Source: Allolobophora icterica (Eukaryota > Annelida > Clitellata > Crassiclitellata > Lumbricidae). Taken from it: a stretch of DNA of 64,000 nucleotides. This document shows positions 12,451 through 25,278 of this stretch, in pieces; the first letter of the stretch is position 1, and each line of letters opens with the position of its first letter. Under the pieces are notes generated by a model, which ran no database searches, was not told the origin of the DNA, and saw only the letters and a list, made by a program, of their open reading frames with translations. The translations under genes were made by a program, and so were the position numbers. Location: NCBI GenBank assembly GCA_963556255.1, contig OY744608.1, positions 9,981,103 to 10,045,102 of the forward strand. The letters are read 5' to 3'.

Positions 12451-14600
12451 AAGCACGCTAACCACGACCCTCGCGCGCCACACTCTGTAATAAACGCCGG
12501 CGAAACATCAGATCATCGACTCCGACGACAAACCGTCCACGTGTTCTGTAGTCAACACCGGCATAACCTCCAGCACCATTGCCACCGCTGGCAGGACATA
12601 ATACCCCACTCAGACCACCCCCACTAGAGACCACCCATCACCACTCCCACACGATCACTCGCCTGGCACTGGAGACCAACCCCGCCTTGTCGCGGCCACC
12701 CTTTTTGGCGATACACGCTGCGCTTTAGATCCTCAGGCGATGATATCAGACGGAGCAGCAACTACATCAACATCGCTTGAGTGGCTTCATCTGGCGGTGG
12801 ATCCGTCGCCGGTGACCGAGGGTGTGGCACGCGACACACCATACACGCCGGCACTTGGCACGAAGTCTATAAGAAGGTCAGTAAGCCCGAGGTCGATTCC
12901 TGTTCAACCACCCGTAAAGCCAATTGGAGAGAGTGCTGGCTACGCAGTGCTATATTTTCCAGTAGTTTTTATTCCATCGATGAAGTGTTAAGACCACGTT
13001 AACACCAGAGTGGACATCATATCTGTACTCCAGTGAGTCCAGCCTTCTATCCGTTCGTTTTTACTCCGTCCCACCCACCAGACGGCTTCCCATCCGTCGA
13101 ACCATCCATTCATCCATCCATCCATCCATCCATCCTTCCATCCATCCATCCATCCATCCATCCACCATCAATCCATAACAACTGATTCGCTGTTTCAGTT
13201 TCAATTAAAGTAGGTGCCACTTGATGTTACAAACAGAACATTGAATTGGAATCGACTCCAAAAAAACTCCACAAACCGTCACTCTGATTCATTCAGAAGT
13301 ATCAATTGGTTCGCTGCAGGTCATTGCATTAACCTTCGTTTGCTTGGTTGCTGCATGGCCTATCATCAAGTTTTATTTGCTCATTGCTTGCAATTATGTA
13401 GCGTTAGGAGAAAGTGGCGAGACATAAATCGCTATGGTTCCACTCAGTTGTGCGTTGACGGTCTTCTTATTACGTCCTTCAATACAGCGACCGGCTCAAG
13501 ACGACCACACGGCCAATCACTCAACTGCCGTGGCTCTTCTCTTTTCATCAGAGTTTGTCTATTGGTCGGATGGACCCAAGGGTCGCGTCTAGTAGAGTTG
13601 GGTCAGAATTTGTGGGAAATTTGGTGGGTCGGGCCAAGAAGACTCTATAAAGAATATTTATTGTAATATTTTCAATGAGCTATAGGCCCTATATATACAC
13701 ACTGTGGTGATCGATTATCTCGCAGTAATATCGAGTGTTTTGTTTATAGTTAGCGTTTGAAAGCCAATTTCTTTCTCAGTATGTGACGTAATATTAATTA
13801 GCTTTAAAGTTTTATTTGGTTTAACGATGGTCTCTTGTAAATAAATTGGTCGAATTGGATCGGGTCGTGTTGTGGTAATGCTGGGTCGGATCGGGTTGGT
13901 TCCGGTGTGTGATAGGTCGGGTCCATAAAAATTTGGGCCTACCCACATACAACGGTATAACTCTGATTTAAATGCTTTTACGGTTAAAGAGAAACATGAA
14001 ATTATGATGAATAGAGATGGCGCGAGGTTTCCATCTTTTCCCATTCACGACATATTAGCTAATAGACTACTTAGTCATTGGCAAGCCATTTGCTTGATAA
14101 CCCTCTATGGACAACGGACATGCCATAAATTAGGCCTATATAACCATGTATGCGAAGTTTGGAGGATGATTTCATGGTGCGGTTTATAAGGGAGGTGAAA
14201 ACATAACGCTGAGATAATATTATGATTTGCCAATGGCAGTCATTAGACTTTTGGTTCAGATGCGTTTTGGGGCTTCGTGGGGTTGAGAGGCCGTGGTACT
14301 CCACTCGAAAATCTTGGGGTCACAGGTACACCTAAATTAACCCACTTGTTTGACTTGAAACGGTAACAGTTTATGACGTGTCTATAGAAATTAGAAATTG
14401 GGTACAAATGCTGGACTTCTGCTACGATGGGAAGTTAGTTAATAGGTGGAAGTCTGGAAAGTCATCCACTCAAGCGTAAGAAGTGGAATTTTATTACAGG
14501 TTGCGAAAAATTGCTTAATAAACGCCAAAGGTAGGCCTACTAACAGTTGTACAAGGAAATGGTAAAAGTTTTGATAGAAAGAGGTAATACAAATTTTTAC
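12451..14600. other. Intronic sequence, nothing firmly recognised
   Basis: Contains a short CATC array (about 13108-13165) and an open frame at 13214-13666 without a recognisable family or splice support. GGTCGGGTC words recur at 13850-13925. Confidence 0.4.
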
Positions 14601-14744
14601 GACATATAGGTCAGAGGCGTAACTTTGGTCTAGAAAGTGGGGGTACCAAATTTCGCAGTGTTTCAGCTTCGCGGCTGTTAAATAATTATAACGCCATCGT
14701 TTGTATTACAAGTATAATAATAATTATAGGCTTAATGAAGATGA

Positions 14745-14804
14745 TGATGATAATACTACTACTACTACGTACTACTACTACTATTACTACTACTGATTAT
14801 AGTA

Positions 14805-14880
<76 letters not shown>

Positions 14881-14895
14881 TAATAATTACAATAA
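14745..14895. repeat. (ACT)n-(AAT)n trinucleotide repeat
   Basis: GATGATGAT, then ACT units, then about 60 bp of AAT units. Confidence 0.95.
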
Positions 14896-15074
14896 TTAAT
14901 TCACCATTAATTCAGCAACTACCCAACCTACGATCGTTTAAGCAAAAGCTACGGTCTTCCATGTTCGATGGACGCCAATTTGCACCTCTAACAGTTTAAT
15001 CAACTGAAATACAATGAGCGAACACAGTTAGCCTATAGCCTCAAGATGTGCTATCGAGTCTTTAGTTAAGTATA

Positions 15075-15330
15075 GACTATCGTATCGTATCGTATCGTAT
15101 CGTATCTAGAAATTTATAAAGCGCCTCTCGTAGAGGCTCTCTCAGCACAGAAGCCCGGGGAAACAGAAATGTCTTCATGGAACGCGAGATCGATGAGGAA
15201 AAGCCAGTCATTAGTTTGGCCCCGAGCAGGGGGAAGGTCGTTCCAGATCGTGGGACCCACTGTTACCATTACATATCTGATGATTTTAGATCGACTGCTT
15301 TTCATCAAACTGTAGGCCCTATTACTACCC
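15075..15330 (-). pseudogene. CR1/L2-like LINE C-terminus and 3' tail
   Basis: Minus-strand frame reads TVGPTIWNDLPP, the conserved GP-x-x-WN-x-LPP block near the end of CR1/L2-like proteins. It terminates in the GCGCTTTATAAATTTC tail at about 15108-15124. The tail abuts five copies of CGTAT (15083-15107), which may descend from the element's terminal short repeats. Confidence 0.75.
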
Positions 15331-16054
15331 AGGTGGCCCTCGTAGCGGGGTTTACGACCCCTTTTGGGTTTCCCGAGTAGCCAGATTATGTTAAATTGAT
15401 TATAAACATTATATGTGTTTGTTTATCCTTGCAATGTTTGGTTACTGAACTAAAAATACAATAAAATTGCTACCGTTAGGAATAAGCAATTGCCTTGTGG
15501 TTTCACAGAGGATATTGCTACCAGAGGATGTGCATGATACCGCTAGGAATAATATTGCACTGTGATTTCATAGAGGTTATATTGCCTTAGCAACGTCTTC
15601 TAACCTCTCGGAGTAATTGCATTGTGACTTCATATAGGACGTGCTGCATTGTGATTTCACACAGTATTTTGTTTCCGTAGCAACCTCTTGTAATAATTGC
15701 ACTGTGATTTCGTAGAGAACATGTTGTCATAACAACGATTGTCTAACCTCTGGGAATAATTGCATTGTGACTTCGTAGAGGATAGCCTATATTGCCGTAG
15801 CAACCTTTTGTAATAATTACATTGTGATTTCGTACAAGCTACACTTCCGTAGCAACGTTTTGTAATAATTGCATTGTGATTTCATAGATAGCCTGTTGCC
15901 CTAGCAACCTCTGTTAACTTCTTGGAAAAATTGCACTGTGATTACATTTTCACAGATGTATTGCAGTAGCAGCCTCTTGTAATAATTGCATTGTGATTTC
16001 ATACAAGAAATACTGACACAGCAATCTCTTGCAATAATCGCATTGTGATTTCAT

Positions 16055-16950
16055 CAGTCTTGTTGTCCTCGAGACCAAGGTCTTGGTCTCGAGTGCACTC
16101 GAGTTCGTTTTTAAAAGTCTTGGTCTTGGTCTTGGTCTTGAGGTTCAAGGTCTTGGTCTTGGTCTTGGTCTTGAGGTTCAAGGTCTTGGTCTTGGTCTTG
16201 GTCTTGAGGTTCAAAGTCTTGGTCTTGGTCTCGCAAGACCAAGACCAAGACCGGCTGTCAATATGAACAGTCATTTAACAGAACTCAAGAATTCTGTATC
16301 AAGCCTGCTTGCATCATACGACAAATATCTATGGATGGATAAAAGACTGCCTTGTTGGTCAGGAAAACCCATTGGCTGCAGCAACAGTTATTCTGTATCA
16401 GACGGTATGATAAACCATGGGAAGATTTCAAAAGGACTCATATCTGTACATTTACATCCAGTGCTTGAAAAGCTACTGTGTGCGTGTCAGCGACTTCAGC
16501 ACCTGTAGAAGGTATTTTTTCACATGGCGGAATTTTTATGAGGCCCACCAGGCACGTCTTGGTCAGAAAATTCTGAGCGAATTGGTTTTATAAAATACAA
16601 AAGGCATTTGGAATAATAGTTTGCATGAAGGACTTTTGAAATACAATTTCGGATTTCTCTGCAGTTTGCATTTAAAGTTAATTTGCTTGAATAAAATAAA
16701 AGACTCATGTTTTCATTAAAATAGCGAATATTCCGACTTGACAATTTTTAGAAGTCTTGACCTAATTGCGATTTTTTGGGTCTTGGTCTTGGTCTTGGTC
16801 TTGAGGTTCAAGGTCTTGGTCTTGGTCTCGAGGTTCAAAGTCTTGGTCTTGGTCTTGGTCTTGAGGTTCAAAGTCTTGGTCTTGGTCTTGAGGTTCAAGG
16901 TCTTGGTCTTGGTCTTGGTCTTGAGGTTTAAGGTCTTGACAACAAGACTG
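16055..16950 (+). mobile_element. hAT element with (CTTGGT)n subterminal arrays, copy 1
   Basis: Perfect 8-bp TSD GATTTCAT at 16047-16054 and 16951-16958. Perfect 13-bp terminal inverted repeats CAGTCTTGTTGTC. Inside each end are arrays of CTTGGT hexamers punctuated by TTGAGGTTCAA, at about 16115-16255 and 16780-16935. The left end also holds the palindrome CTCGAGTGCACTCGAG (16088-16103). The interior keeps a fragment of hAT transposase. A second complete copy in reverse orientation is at 62751-63613. The 896 bp cannot encode a full transposase, so the copy is non-autonomous. Confidence 0.95.
16484..16600 (+). pseudogene. hAT transposase C-terminal dimerisation (hATC) remnant
   Basis: Reads VSATSAPVEGIFSHGG then IFMRPTR, followed after a frameshift by LGQKILSELV. 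This follows the SATSAPSER-x-FS-x-GG ... R-x-x-L signature of the hATC dimerisation domain. It is broken by a frameshift near 16550. The homologous stretch in the copy at 62751-63613 has lost the SAPVE block. Confidence 0.85.
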
Positions 16951-17254
16951 GATTTCATATAGGTCATATTTCCGTAGCAACATCGTGTAACATCTTGTAA
17001 GCTTAATGATTGCATTATGATTTCACAGATAATATATTGCCACATCTTTTAGTTAAAAAAGCAATAACAATGAGAATGATGATGGTGATCACACTGTTGC
17101 TAATGCTCGGAAATTGTTTTGAATCTTGAGGTTTTCCTCAGATAAGATAATAATGGGCAAAAACAATGGGTATGAAAAGTAGGGGTACGGTACCCTCCAG
17201 TTAAAAAAGTAGGGGTACGGGTACCCCTCGTACTCCCCGTAAATTACGCCTATG

Positions 17255-18209
17255 AGACAGGTCTCCGGTCACATAAAGTCAAGGTCGTCACAAAATATTC
17301 GGCGAAAAAATACGACCTTGGTTAAGAGACCCGTCTCTGTCAGAATTTCTGGATCGTCACTGACCCCTCCCCCATTTTGAAAACCGTCTCGAAGCCCTTG
17401 TGTGGGTTCGTGGAGTTGAGGTCGATTAAGACATGAAGGCAGCTTTTGGAGATTTACATTACATTACATTAAATACACGTAGGCTCTATATTATAGCAGG
17501 AGAATGTTTGTGGTGCGTCAATAGGAATGTTTCCTCGGATTGCACTTCTTGTCGTCAATGGCGTTTCAAATGGCGCTGCACTTGAGCATTTGCATTTGCA
17601 CCACATCGCCTGCACTTCAGCTGACGTCCGTCGCTCTCGACTTTCTTCGCACTCATTTCGCACTGACGAAATCGTTGCTTCTGGTGAACGGAAGCGGAAG
17701 TTGTATTCGAAGCGTTTTCTGTACACGCGATCCTGCAGCCTCGTTTCAAGGCCAACAAGGAAATACGATTCCCAAGAGACTACACCAGGTCCAATGACGT
17801 AGCATCGATCGGTCCACGGATGATGTATCGATCGTGCAATCTGTCGCTGGCTGACGTCTAATGCACGAGAACTGATAAGTTTCTACGATGGCGAGGGCAA
17901 AATGGGTTTTTATTAACTCCTGAGAGTTTCATATCTGTCTTCGTGCGCCTTGCGAATGAGACCTTTGATCAATGTGCTTATTTTACTAAACTTGAAATCG
18001 TGTCTTGAATCCATGATGCTTTATACAGTCTACAGTTGTAATAGTCAAGGAATCATTCAGAAATGCGCCCATTCAGGAACCTCTGACTACCCGAAAGATT
18101 GGATGTAGAATTTTCCCACGGGAAAAAACGTTTTTCAGTTTTTATTCTAGTGTGTTTATATAGCGCCCACACAGATTTTGTCCAAAACTCTGCGATAACC
18201 TAATCGATG

Positions 18210-18254
<45 letters not shown>

Positions 18255-18600
18255 ATAAAAACTGAAAAACTATATATATATATATCATCCGATGCCATAT
18301 ATATACACACACACCTATGATTAGCCTATAGTATCCGATGTAGGGCCTATATACGATGGTGAAGTTGCGTGCCATTAGAAGTAGTTAGTGTCCCAAAGAA
18401 TACCTTGACAATAATTACAGGTACATTTGCCTAAGTGATTGGTTATACTATAGGCTACTTAATAAAAATTAATAAAATAAACTGAATTTGTAAACTCTGC
18501 TACGGTACTCCGAAATTTATTGTAGCATTTCTGACTACTAGCTCTTGTTGTAGAACAACTCTTAATGCAAGAAACCCATTTTAACTAATAGAATGCTTTC
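17255..18600. other. Intronic sequence; LINE tail stub and an inverted repeat around (AT)n
   Basis: A TTTATATAGCGCC tail stub sits at 18155-18167. An exact 18-bp inverted repeat lies at 18130-18147 and 18253-18270, enclosing a TA array (about 18211-18248). At about 17255-17335, AAGGTCGT and ACGACCTT plus GAGAC blocks form another imperfect fold-back. Confidence 0.6.
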
Positions 18601-18617
18601 TTTTGATTCTTTTACAG

Positions 18618-18662
18618 AATGGATTTGGAAGACTTTGGTTTGCGAGATGCATCAACAGCCAG
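18618..18662 (+). CDS. KIAA0513: KIAA0513 homologue, visible exon 2 (45 bp)
   Basis: The acceptor is TTCTTTTACAG at 18617 and the donor GTAAGA at 18663. The fifteen codons read NGFGRLWFARCINSQ, matching the ENGKGREWFARYVSAQ segment of vertebrate KIAA0513. Both borders are phase 0, as in the neighbouring exons. It is an island of coding sequence between introns of 15.5 and 27.5 kb. The family segment is followed directly by the SBF2-like block encoded by the next exon. Confidence 0.88.
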
Positions 18663-18917
18663 GTAAGATGCTTTCAAGGCAATAAATATCATAATCATAA
18701 TCCCAGGATTTCTTCAGCGCCCAAAGAGCTTAGTCGTGGGAATCAGCTTATTCAAGTCAAAGTTTCTGAAGCCACCTCGGTTTCGAAGGATTAGGGATAT
18801 CCAAAGACCAGACAGGTAGGAGGACGACTACTCAGTGGTTGGTGTTTTGGAGTGACGTAAAAGGTAGGCCTACACAAAAGAGGTTTCAGAATCTTAGAAG
18901 GTATCATGAATAGGACA

Positions 18918-19105
<188 letters not shown>

Positions 19106-19106
<1 letters not shown>

Positions 19107-21805
19107 CTATGTAGTTTAAAGCTAATCTAAACAAATTGAATAAGGCTGACGTATAATCAATCTTCATAGAATGACGTCTTAGCATCACATAAATTTCATA
19201 TATATGTAATATGTCTACGACGAGAATGAGTGAGTGAGTGAGTGAACTGCCGAATGGACGACTGAATGATGGATTGGACGATCGAGTTACCGTGTTATGA
19301 ATTTTTAACAGTCGATGAAATAGGTCTTGTCAGCTGACTTCAGTCGGCTGATAAACTTCAGGTTTCAGCCGAGGAATGGGTGCTGACTAGAAAAGGAAGT
19401 GTATGAAATAGTCTGTTGTAGGTTTTCAGTAACTATCAGCTAGCGTGTATGACTGCGTCTAATATGATGCAAAAATTCTAGACAGTTTTAATCTAGCCCT
19501 ACCACTAATAATTGTAACTGTTATTAATATAGCTTCTCTCGCACTAGTGTTTAATCATTAATGTACAAGGAATCAACTGATGGAGCACAAAAGTCAAGCC
19601 GTGCTCAGGAGAAGACCAGTTCGCTCAGACAGAGAGACAGCCTGTGGACGACGAACAATTCGAAAAAGCAATATCTTAAGCTGAGAACGAAATGAAAATA
19701 TTGCAAAACAGTCTAAATCCTCCATCTGGTCCGACATAATAGAGTGCATGCAATACCATTAAATAGCTTATTAATCTTTTATGTACTTTTAATAAACTTC
19801 CTGCGAGCCACCTCCGTCTGAGACGTTAGCGGTGAAAAAATTGTGGCTATTAGAAATGGGTCATTTGTGGCTATTAGAAATGGGTCATTTGTGGCTGTTA
19901 GAAATTGGTCATTTTAAATGACGCATTAGCCGTGCAGACTGTTGCTCCAGACGGCAAAGCGGAGGCGCGTTTTGTGGCGGATAATGGATACGTCAAAAAC
20001 GCTGACATTTTCAGAATTAATGTCTTGGACCAAGTCAATAGTTCCGCCTGCGCAAAGGAAGCAAGAGACTGAATAATGAAAGAGATGCCGAGGAAAGAAA
20101 TGACAGGGAGAGGGAGGCAACGCAGAGGGATTATGTGCAGCCGCGGCGCCGTTTCCTATTACGATCATCGCTGTGTAAACCGGTATCAGTGCGCACACAA
20201 TTGTTGTCTTGACGACGTCCGTGTATTCATCCGCGTTTAAACGACGACAACGCTCAACGGGAAAAGGGCGGATTTACATACATACTGACGCACACCCGCA
20301 TACATATGCTCAGACAGAAAGACAGATAAACAGGTAAACAGACAGACAGAAAGACAAACAAACAGACAGACAAACAGAGAGACAGTCATGCATACATATT
20401 ATACATACAGACAGACAGACAGCCTAGACAGACAGGCAGGCAGAAGTACATGCGTGCACGCCTCATACAGAGACATAGACAGATATTATAAACATACACG
20501 CGGACGGACCATTCCGCTTACGACCATAATATACGACCTTATTCACTCAATTGGTGTAGCGTAAACATTGGATGTGCATACAAGACAGACGTACAGGGAA
20601 GCAGAGGGATGTAGAGGGAAACAGAGCGATAGGGAAACAGAGCGATAGGGAAACAGAGGGATAGGGAGACAGAGTGACACGCCAACGGAAGTTGTTTAGG
20701 GAAATTACGAAGATAACCGCGGATGCATGGGCCAGAAAGATACGCGTTTTCTTTCATTTTATAAGTCTTGCCCTTATAATCACAAAATCTATCATTCTAT
20801 ACCTGTCTTTCTATCACTGTATATCCGTCTGTCATCGCTAAATATCCGTCTATCTATCATTCTATAATGCATCGATCCCGACGTCCCATTTTGTGTAATG
20901 CTGATAATGATGATGTTTGGTGAAGCAGGAGAGTAGACAAGATAGAAGCCGTAAGTGAATCGAAAGACGGAATTAACTGCAACGTCGCACATGACACAAA
21001 GTATAGAGACTAATCGAAAACAAATGATGATAGAGCAGACGTTTGGAAAATTGTTCCATCGAAGCAAAACACGATAGATACGAGACAGTGACTGAGAATC
21101 AGGTCAACACAATGTAGGTCAATAGACTGTTATATAGCGCATTTTGCTACTGTATTGCACGTTTCAGTGTAGATTTTCTTTAGTGTTTTAATTCGACGTC
21201 TTGTTACACGAGTCCCATTGGTATTCCTTGGAAGAACATTAATAAGCTGTAGGACAACATGAAACATCCTTTACTAGGTGACAGTCAGAATTTATGCATT
21301 CAGTTCCTTGGATGTTCCAATTAGAATGCTCACCTCAAAAATGTGCACAGCTTAGGAAATAATATATCAGTATTCGCTATTTCAGTTAAAGTGGAGAATG
21401 TAGCATATACACTGGGCATTTCTCACGCATACACGCACGCATGCAAGCACAATTCAGTTATTTATAGGTTGTGTACATGTACATAAAATCTCATATCCTT
21501 TCACATTTCAATTAGGCCTAATGTGATGGCTATTTTTGTTATTATTCATTTCTGTGTTTGTATTTTGTATTATTATTGCTAAAGGTGAGTGATAAGTCAA
21601 ACGCCAAGAATCAGTAATAGGCCTAGATCGCATAGGCCTATATTTTAGATCACACATCACACATTCGATGTTCGCAACATGTTTCAATAGTTTACGTAGA
21701 ACAACACTTCCAAGTGAAATGTACATTGTTAAATGTATGCACGCATACATGTACCTTAATGTATGTGTGGAAATATTTATATATACGTATGCTACATACG
21801 GTATG
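19106..21805. other. Intronic sequence with minor tandem repeats
   Basis: Holds three 24-bp copies of a TGTGGCTATTAGAAATGGGTCATT unit (about 19842-19914), a CAGA-rich tract (20290-20500) and 17-bp AGGGAAACAGAGCGAT repeats (20596-20665). No coding signal is recognised. Confidence 0.55.
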
Positions 21806-21808
21806 TAT

Positions 21809-21810
21809 AT

Positions 21811-21845
<35 letters not shown>

Positions 21846-21908
21846 TTTTATTTTTTTTTATTTTTTTATTTAGGAGCAGGGTAATTGTCTGGAGGGTCAG
21901 GCCTCGTC

Positions 21909-21979
<71 letters not shown>

Positions 21980-22001
21980 GTTGTTGTTGTTGTTGTTGTT
22001 G

Positions 22002-22053
<52 letters not shown>
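21809..22053. repeat. (ATT)n-(GTT)n-(ATT)n trinucleotide repeat
   Basis: Two ATT blocks (21809-21845 and 21910-22053). The second is interrupted by eight GTT units at about 21980-22003. Confidence 0.97.
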
Positions 22054-22439
22054 CAACGGTATGATTAGAAGTGGTGCACTGTTTGTCAATTAAGCGTAGA
22101 TAACAAAACTCGTCCGCCATTGGAAAATAAATAAGCGATTTATGTATCGCATTACCAGAGACGCGTAAATACAGCTAGACACTGCGCTCCGAGGATTACA
22201 CGTAGCGGTCAAGATGGCTGCATCTGACGTCATAGCGACGCTCGCAGTGTTTGTTCCCAGAAGACTCGCCACCAGTAATCGACGCATCGATCTCGTATCA
22301 GCAATGCAGCTGCAGCAGCAGTCTGCATTTAATTAGCGCCAGCACATTATGCGCCCGGAGGAAGGATGAGACATGGAAAGGGAACAGAGGAAGAACTGGA
22401 GGTTGGGATGGAAGGAAGAGACTCACATCTGAACGAACG

Positions 22440-23000
22440 CATTGATGGACGGTTGAATGGTTGGGTGGATGAATGGTTGGGTGGATGAATGGTTGGGTGG
22501 ATGAATGATTGGATGGATGAATGATTGGGTGGATGAATGATTGGGTAGATGAATGATTGGGTGGATGAATGATTGGGTGGATGAATGATTGGGTGGATGA
22601 ATGGTTGGGTGGATGAATGATTGGGTAGATGAATGGTTGGGTGGATGAATGATTGGGTAGATGAATGGTTGGGTAGATGAATGGTTGGGTGGATGAATGG
22701 TTGGGTGGATGAATGATTGGGTGGGTGAATGATTGGGTGGATGAATGATTGGGTGGGTGAATGATTGGGTGGGTGAATGATTGGGTGAATGAATGATCTG
22801 TAAAGTGGATGATTTATTTGATGCATGGATGAATGATTGGGTGGATTAATGACTGAAAAGATGGAATGACTGCGTAGATGAATAAGTTGTTAGGTGAATG
22901 ACTGGGTGGATGAATGACTGAGCGAAAGAATAACTGAAGGATGAATGATTGTGTAAATGAATGATGAAGTGGGTGAATGAGTGGGTGAATGAATAGATGA
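22440..23000. repeat. 16-bp minisatellite (GGATGAATGATTGGGT)n, decaying downstream
   Basis: About 22 tidy units to 22790, with alternation of GGTTGG and GATTGG variants, followed by increasingly degenerate units to about 23000. The minus-strand frame (repeating IHPTIHPPNHSS) is repeat translation. Confidence 0.93.
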
Positions 23001-23284
23001 CCCAATGGATGGATGATTGGGCAGATGGATGTATAGACTGCTGGACCAATGCATGTATGCATGAATTATGTTAATTCATTGCTGAATGGATCCATCTCAT
23101 GCATGATTGAAAGTGCAATATCTGCGTGCAAATATAAAGATTGATGGATAAGTCAGTCGGTGGCTGGAAAGAGGGGTTAGGAGAGTGAGTGGAGGGCGGA
23201 TGAAGCCGTGGATGACGATGGGTACAAATGACGGCATTTATCACTGGCGCCACGGACTTGGCTTCATCATCAGTCATTGACCGA

Positions 23285-24900
23285 AGATGCCGAAGCTGCT
23301 GCTGCTGCTGCTGCTGCTGCAGGAGATGCTGCTGCTGCCGACGACGATGACCGTTGGTCGGGTGGTTGGGTGGCAGTGGTGATTCGGGTACCCATCTATT
23401 TCTGGTGCAACGAGTTCGCTTGGCGGCTGAAATTCAATTAGAGCTTATTACAGTCTGAACCGACACCGAAAGAGCGTCTCAGACGTTCGGGAATGTTTAA
23501 CTGAAATCCATGAAACGATGAATATACTGTACGGCGTCTGCCTCTGTGTGTCTGTCTTTCTGTCTGTCTGTGTCTGCGTGTGTGTTATTTGTGTGTCTCT
23601 GTGTCTCTTGTTCAGGTTCAGAATGTATGTGTATCTTTAGTTGTCTTTGTGTCTGTTTTGTTGTTTGTACTTATGTGTGTGCCTACATTTGCGTGCCTCT
23701 GCCTGTCTGCTGATATGCGTGTGTCTCTGGGTTGTGGGTCTTTGGGTTTGTCTGTCTATGTCTGTGTGTATGTCTATGTTCCTTGGCGTGTCTGCATATC
23801 TGTGCGTCTCTGCGTGTGTCTGTGTGAGTGTGCGTCTTTCTACGGTTGTATCCGTCTGTCTGTATCTCTCTTCTTCCTATCTGTCTGCCTGTGTGTCTGT
23901 CTGTTTCTTTTTCTGTCTATATATAGACCCTCTTGTCGTCCATGTGGCACGTGTGCTATCTTCGATGACACAGTTGCTGCTGCCTCGGGGTCTAGTAGAT
24001 CTATCGGCTGAAGCGCCCATGTGACGCCATGTCTACGTCTTCCTTCTTTCAACGTGACGCCATCTGTCTGGCTGTGGAGCGGTCAACCGGTTCTGTCGGC
24101 ATTCACAAGCACGTCATGACCAATCTACGTCTGACCACAGGGCTTAATTCACCCAGTCAGCTAAGAGCGATGCACGGATGGAAGGAAGGAAGAAACGAAA
24201 GAAGGAAAGGAATATGAACGTATGCAAGAGGAATGAAAGGAAGAGGGAAAGGAGAATTAATGGAGGAGTTAAAGAGGACGAAGAAGGAAAGAGAGATATA
24301 TGAAGCAGGAAGACGGAGACAAGGATAGAAGGAGAGATGTATGAAGGAGGAAGAAGAAGGAAGACAAAAGATGTAAATGAGAAAGAGAGAAAGACAGAAA
24401 TGAAGGAAGGAAGGAAGGAAGGAAGGAAGGAGGAGAAAATGAAAGAGAGTTCAAGGCAGAAAGAAAAGAACGAAGCAAGAAAGAAAGAAAGAACGAGAGA
24501 AACAAAGAAATAAAGAAAGGGAAAATGAAGAAATGAAGGTAAGAAAAAGAAGGAGAGAATGAATTGAGAAGAAATGGAAGACGAAAAGGGAGCAAGGAAG
24601 GAAGAATAGAAAACGGGAAAAAAGGAAAAAAGAAAAAAAGCGAAATATGGAAACAGTGACGAAAAGAATGAATAAGTAATTAAGGAAACAAAGAAAACAA
24701 ATAGAGAAAATAAAGAAAGAAAGAGAGTCAGTAAGAAAGAGAGTTCGTTTGCATCGTTCAAAGGACCGTCTTTGTGCCAACGGATGATAAGACCGTTGCT
24801 GAGTCGATCGATCGATCGCTGGATCGATGGACCCCGACACAGTAGATCAATCAGCTGAAAAGGGTCAGGCGCAGTAAAAATCGCCCTATTCACTGGCCTC
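23285..24900. other. Low-complexity tract: CTG, GTCT and AG-rich blocks
   Basis: Nine CTG units at 23295-23322, GTCT/GTGT-rich sequence at 23530-23930, and an AG-rich (GGAA, GAAA) tract at 24175-24740. The 269-residue minus-strand open frame over the AG tract is phenylalanine/serine-rich repeat translation and not a gene. Confidence 0.7.
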
Positions 24901-25035
24901 CATACACCCAAGCACGCACGGCAGCCATGCATCTTTGACATTGAGGGCAGCAAGACGTCTTCGATGATCTATGCCAAATACATATATATACACAAGCAGA
25001 TATACTGCACAGTGCACATATATTGATTATAGATA

Positions 25036-25146
<111 letters not shown>

Positions 25147-25278
25147 ACCTATATTTGACCTATATGTACACAATGTGTATGCGTATATATTTCGTTACCT
25201 TAGAGATTGATAGTGCAAATGTTGAAGTCGTGGTTTCATTTTACGTATACCTGCAAAACACGCACACACACGTACATG

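Larger units (their letters stand above)
15470..17045. repeat. Minisatellite of 50-70-bp units, split by a hAT insertion
   Basis: About eleven degenerate units share the order TAGCAACCTCTTG, TAATAATTGCATTGTGATTTCATAG. Units occupy 15470-16054 and continue at 16951-17045. The hAT at 16055-16950 sits between two copies of GATTTCAT within one unit. Removing the element and one copy restores the unit, so the array predates the insertion. Confidence 0.85.
14612..17254. mobile_element. Large hAT element of the same family as 2172-2495, carrying insertions
   Basis: The left end CAGAGGCGTAACTTTGG and the right end ending ATTACGCCTATG are the termini of the 324-bp element at 2172-2495 in reverse orientation. 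The adjoining subterminal GGGGTACC-type blocks are shared too. Flanks ATATAGGT (14604-14611) and AGACAGGT (17255-17262) agree at 6 of 8 bases, an aged target duplication. Inside are an AAT array, a LINE C-terminal fragment, a minisatellite and a complete second hAT element. I see no transposase of its own. Confidence 0.75.

Noticed and set aside
13214..13666. 150-residue open frame
   Set aside because: No recognisable family, no repeat structure and no splice support; could be chance in a 64-kb window.
24144..24953. 269-residue minus-strand F/S-rich frame that looks like a membrane protein
   Set aside because: Produced by an AG-rich degenerate GGAA tract. Composition follows the repeat and there is no start or splice context.
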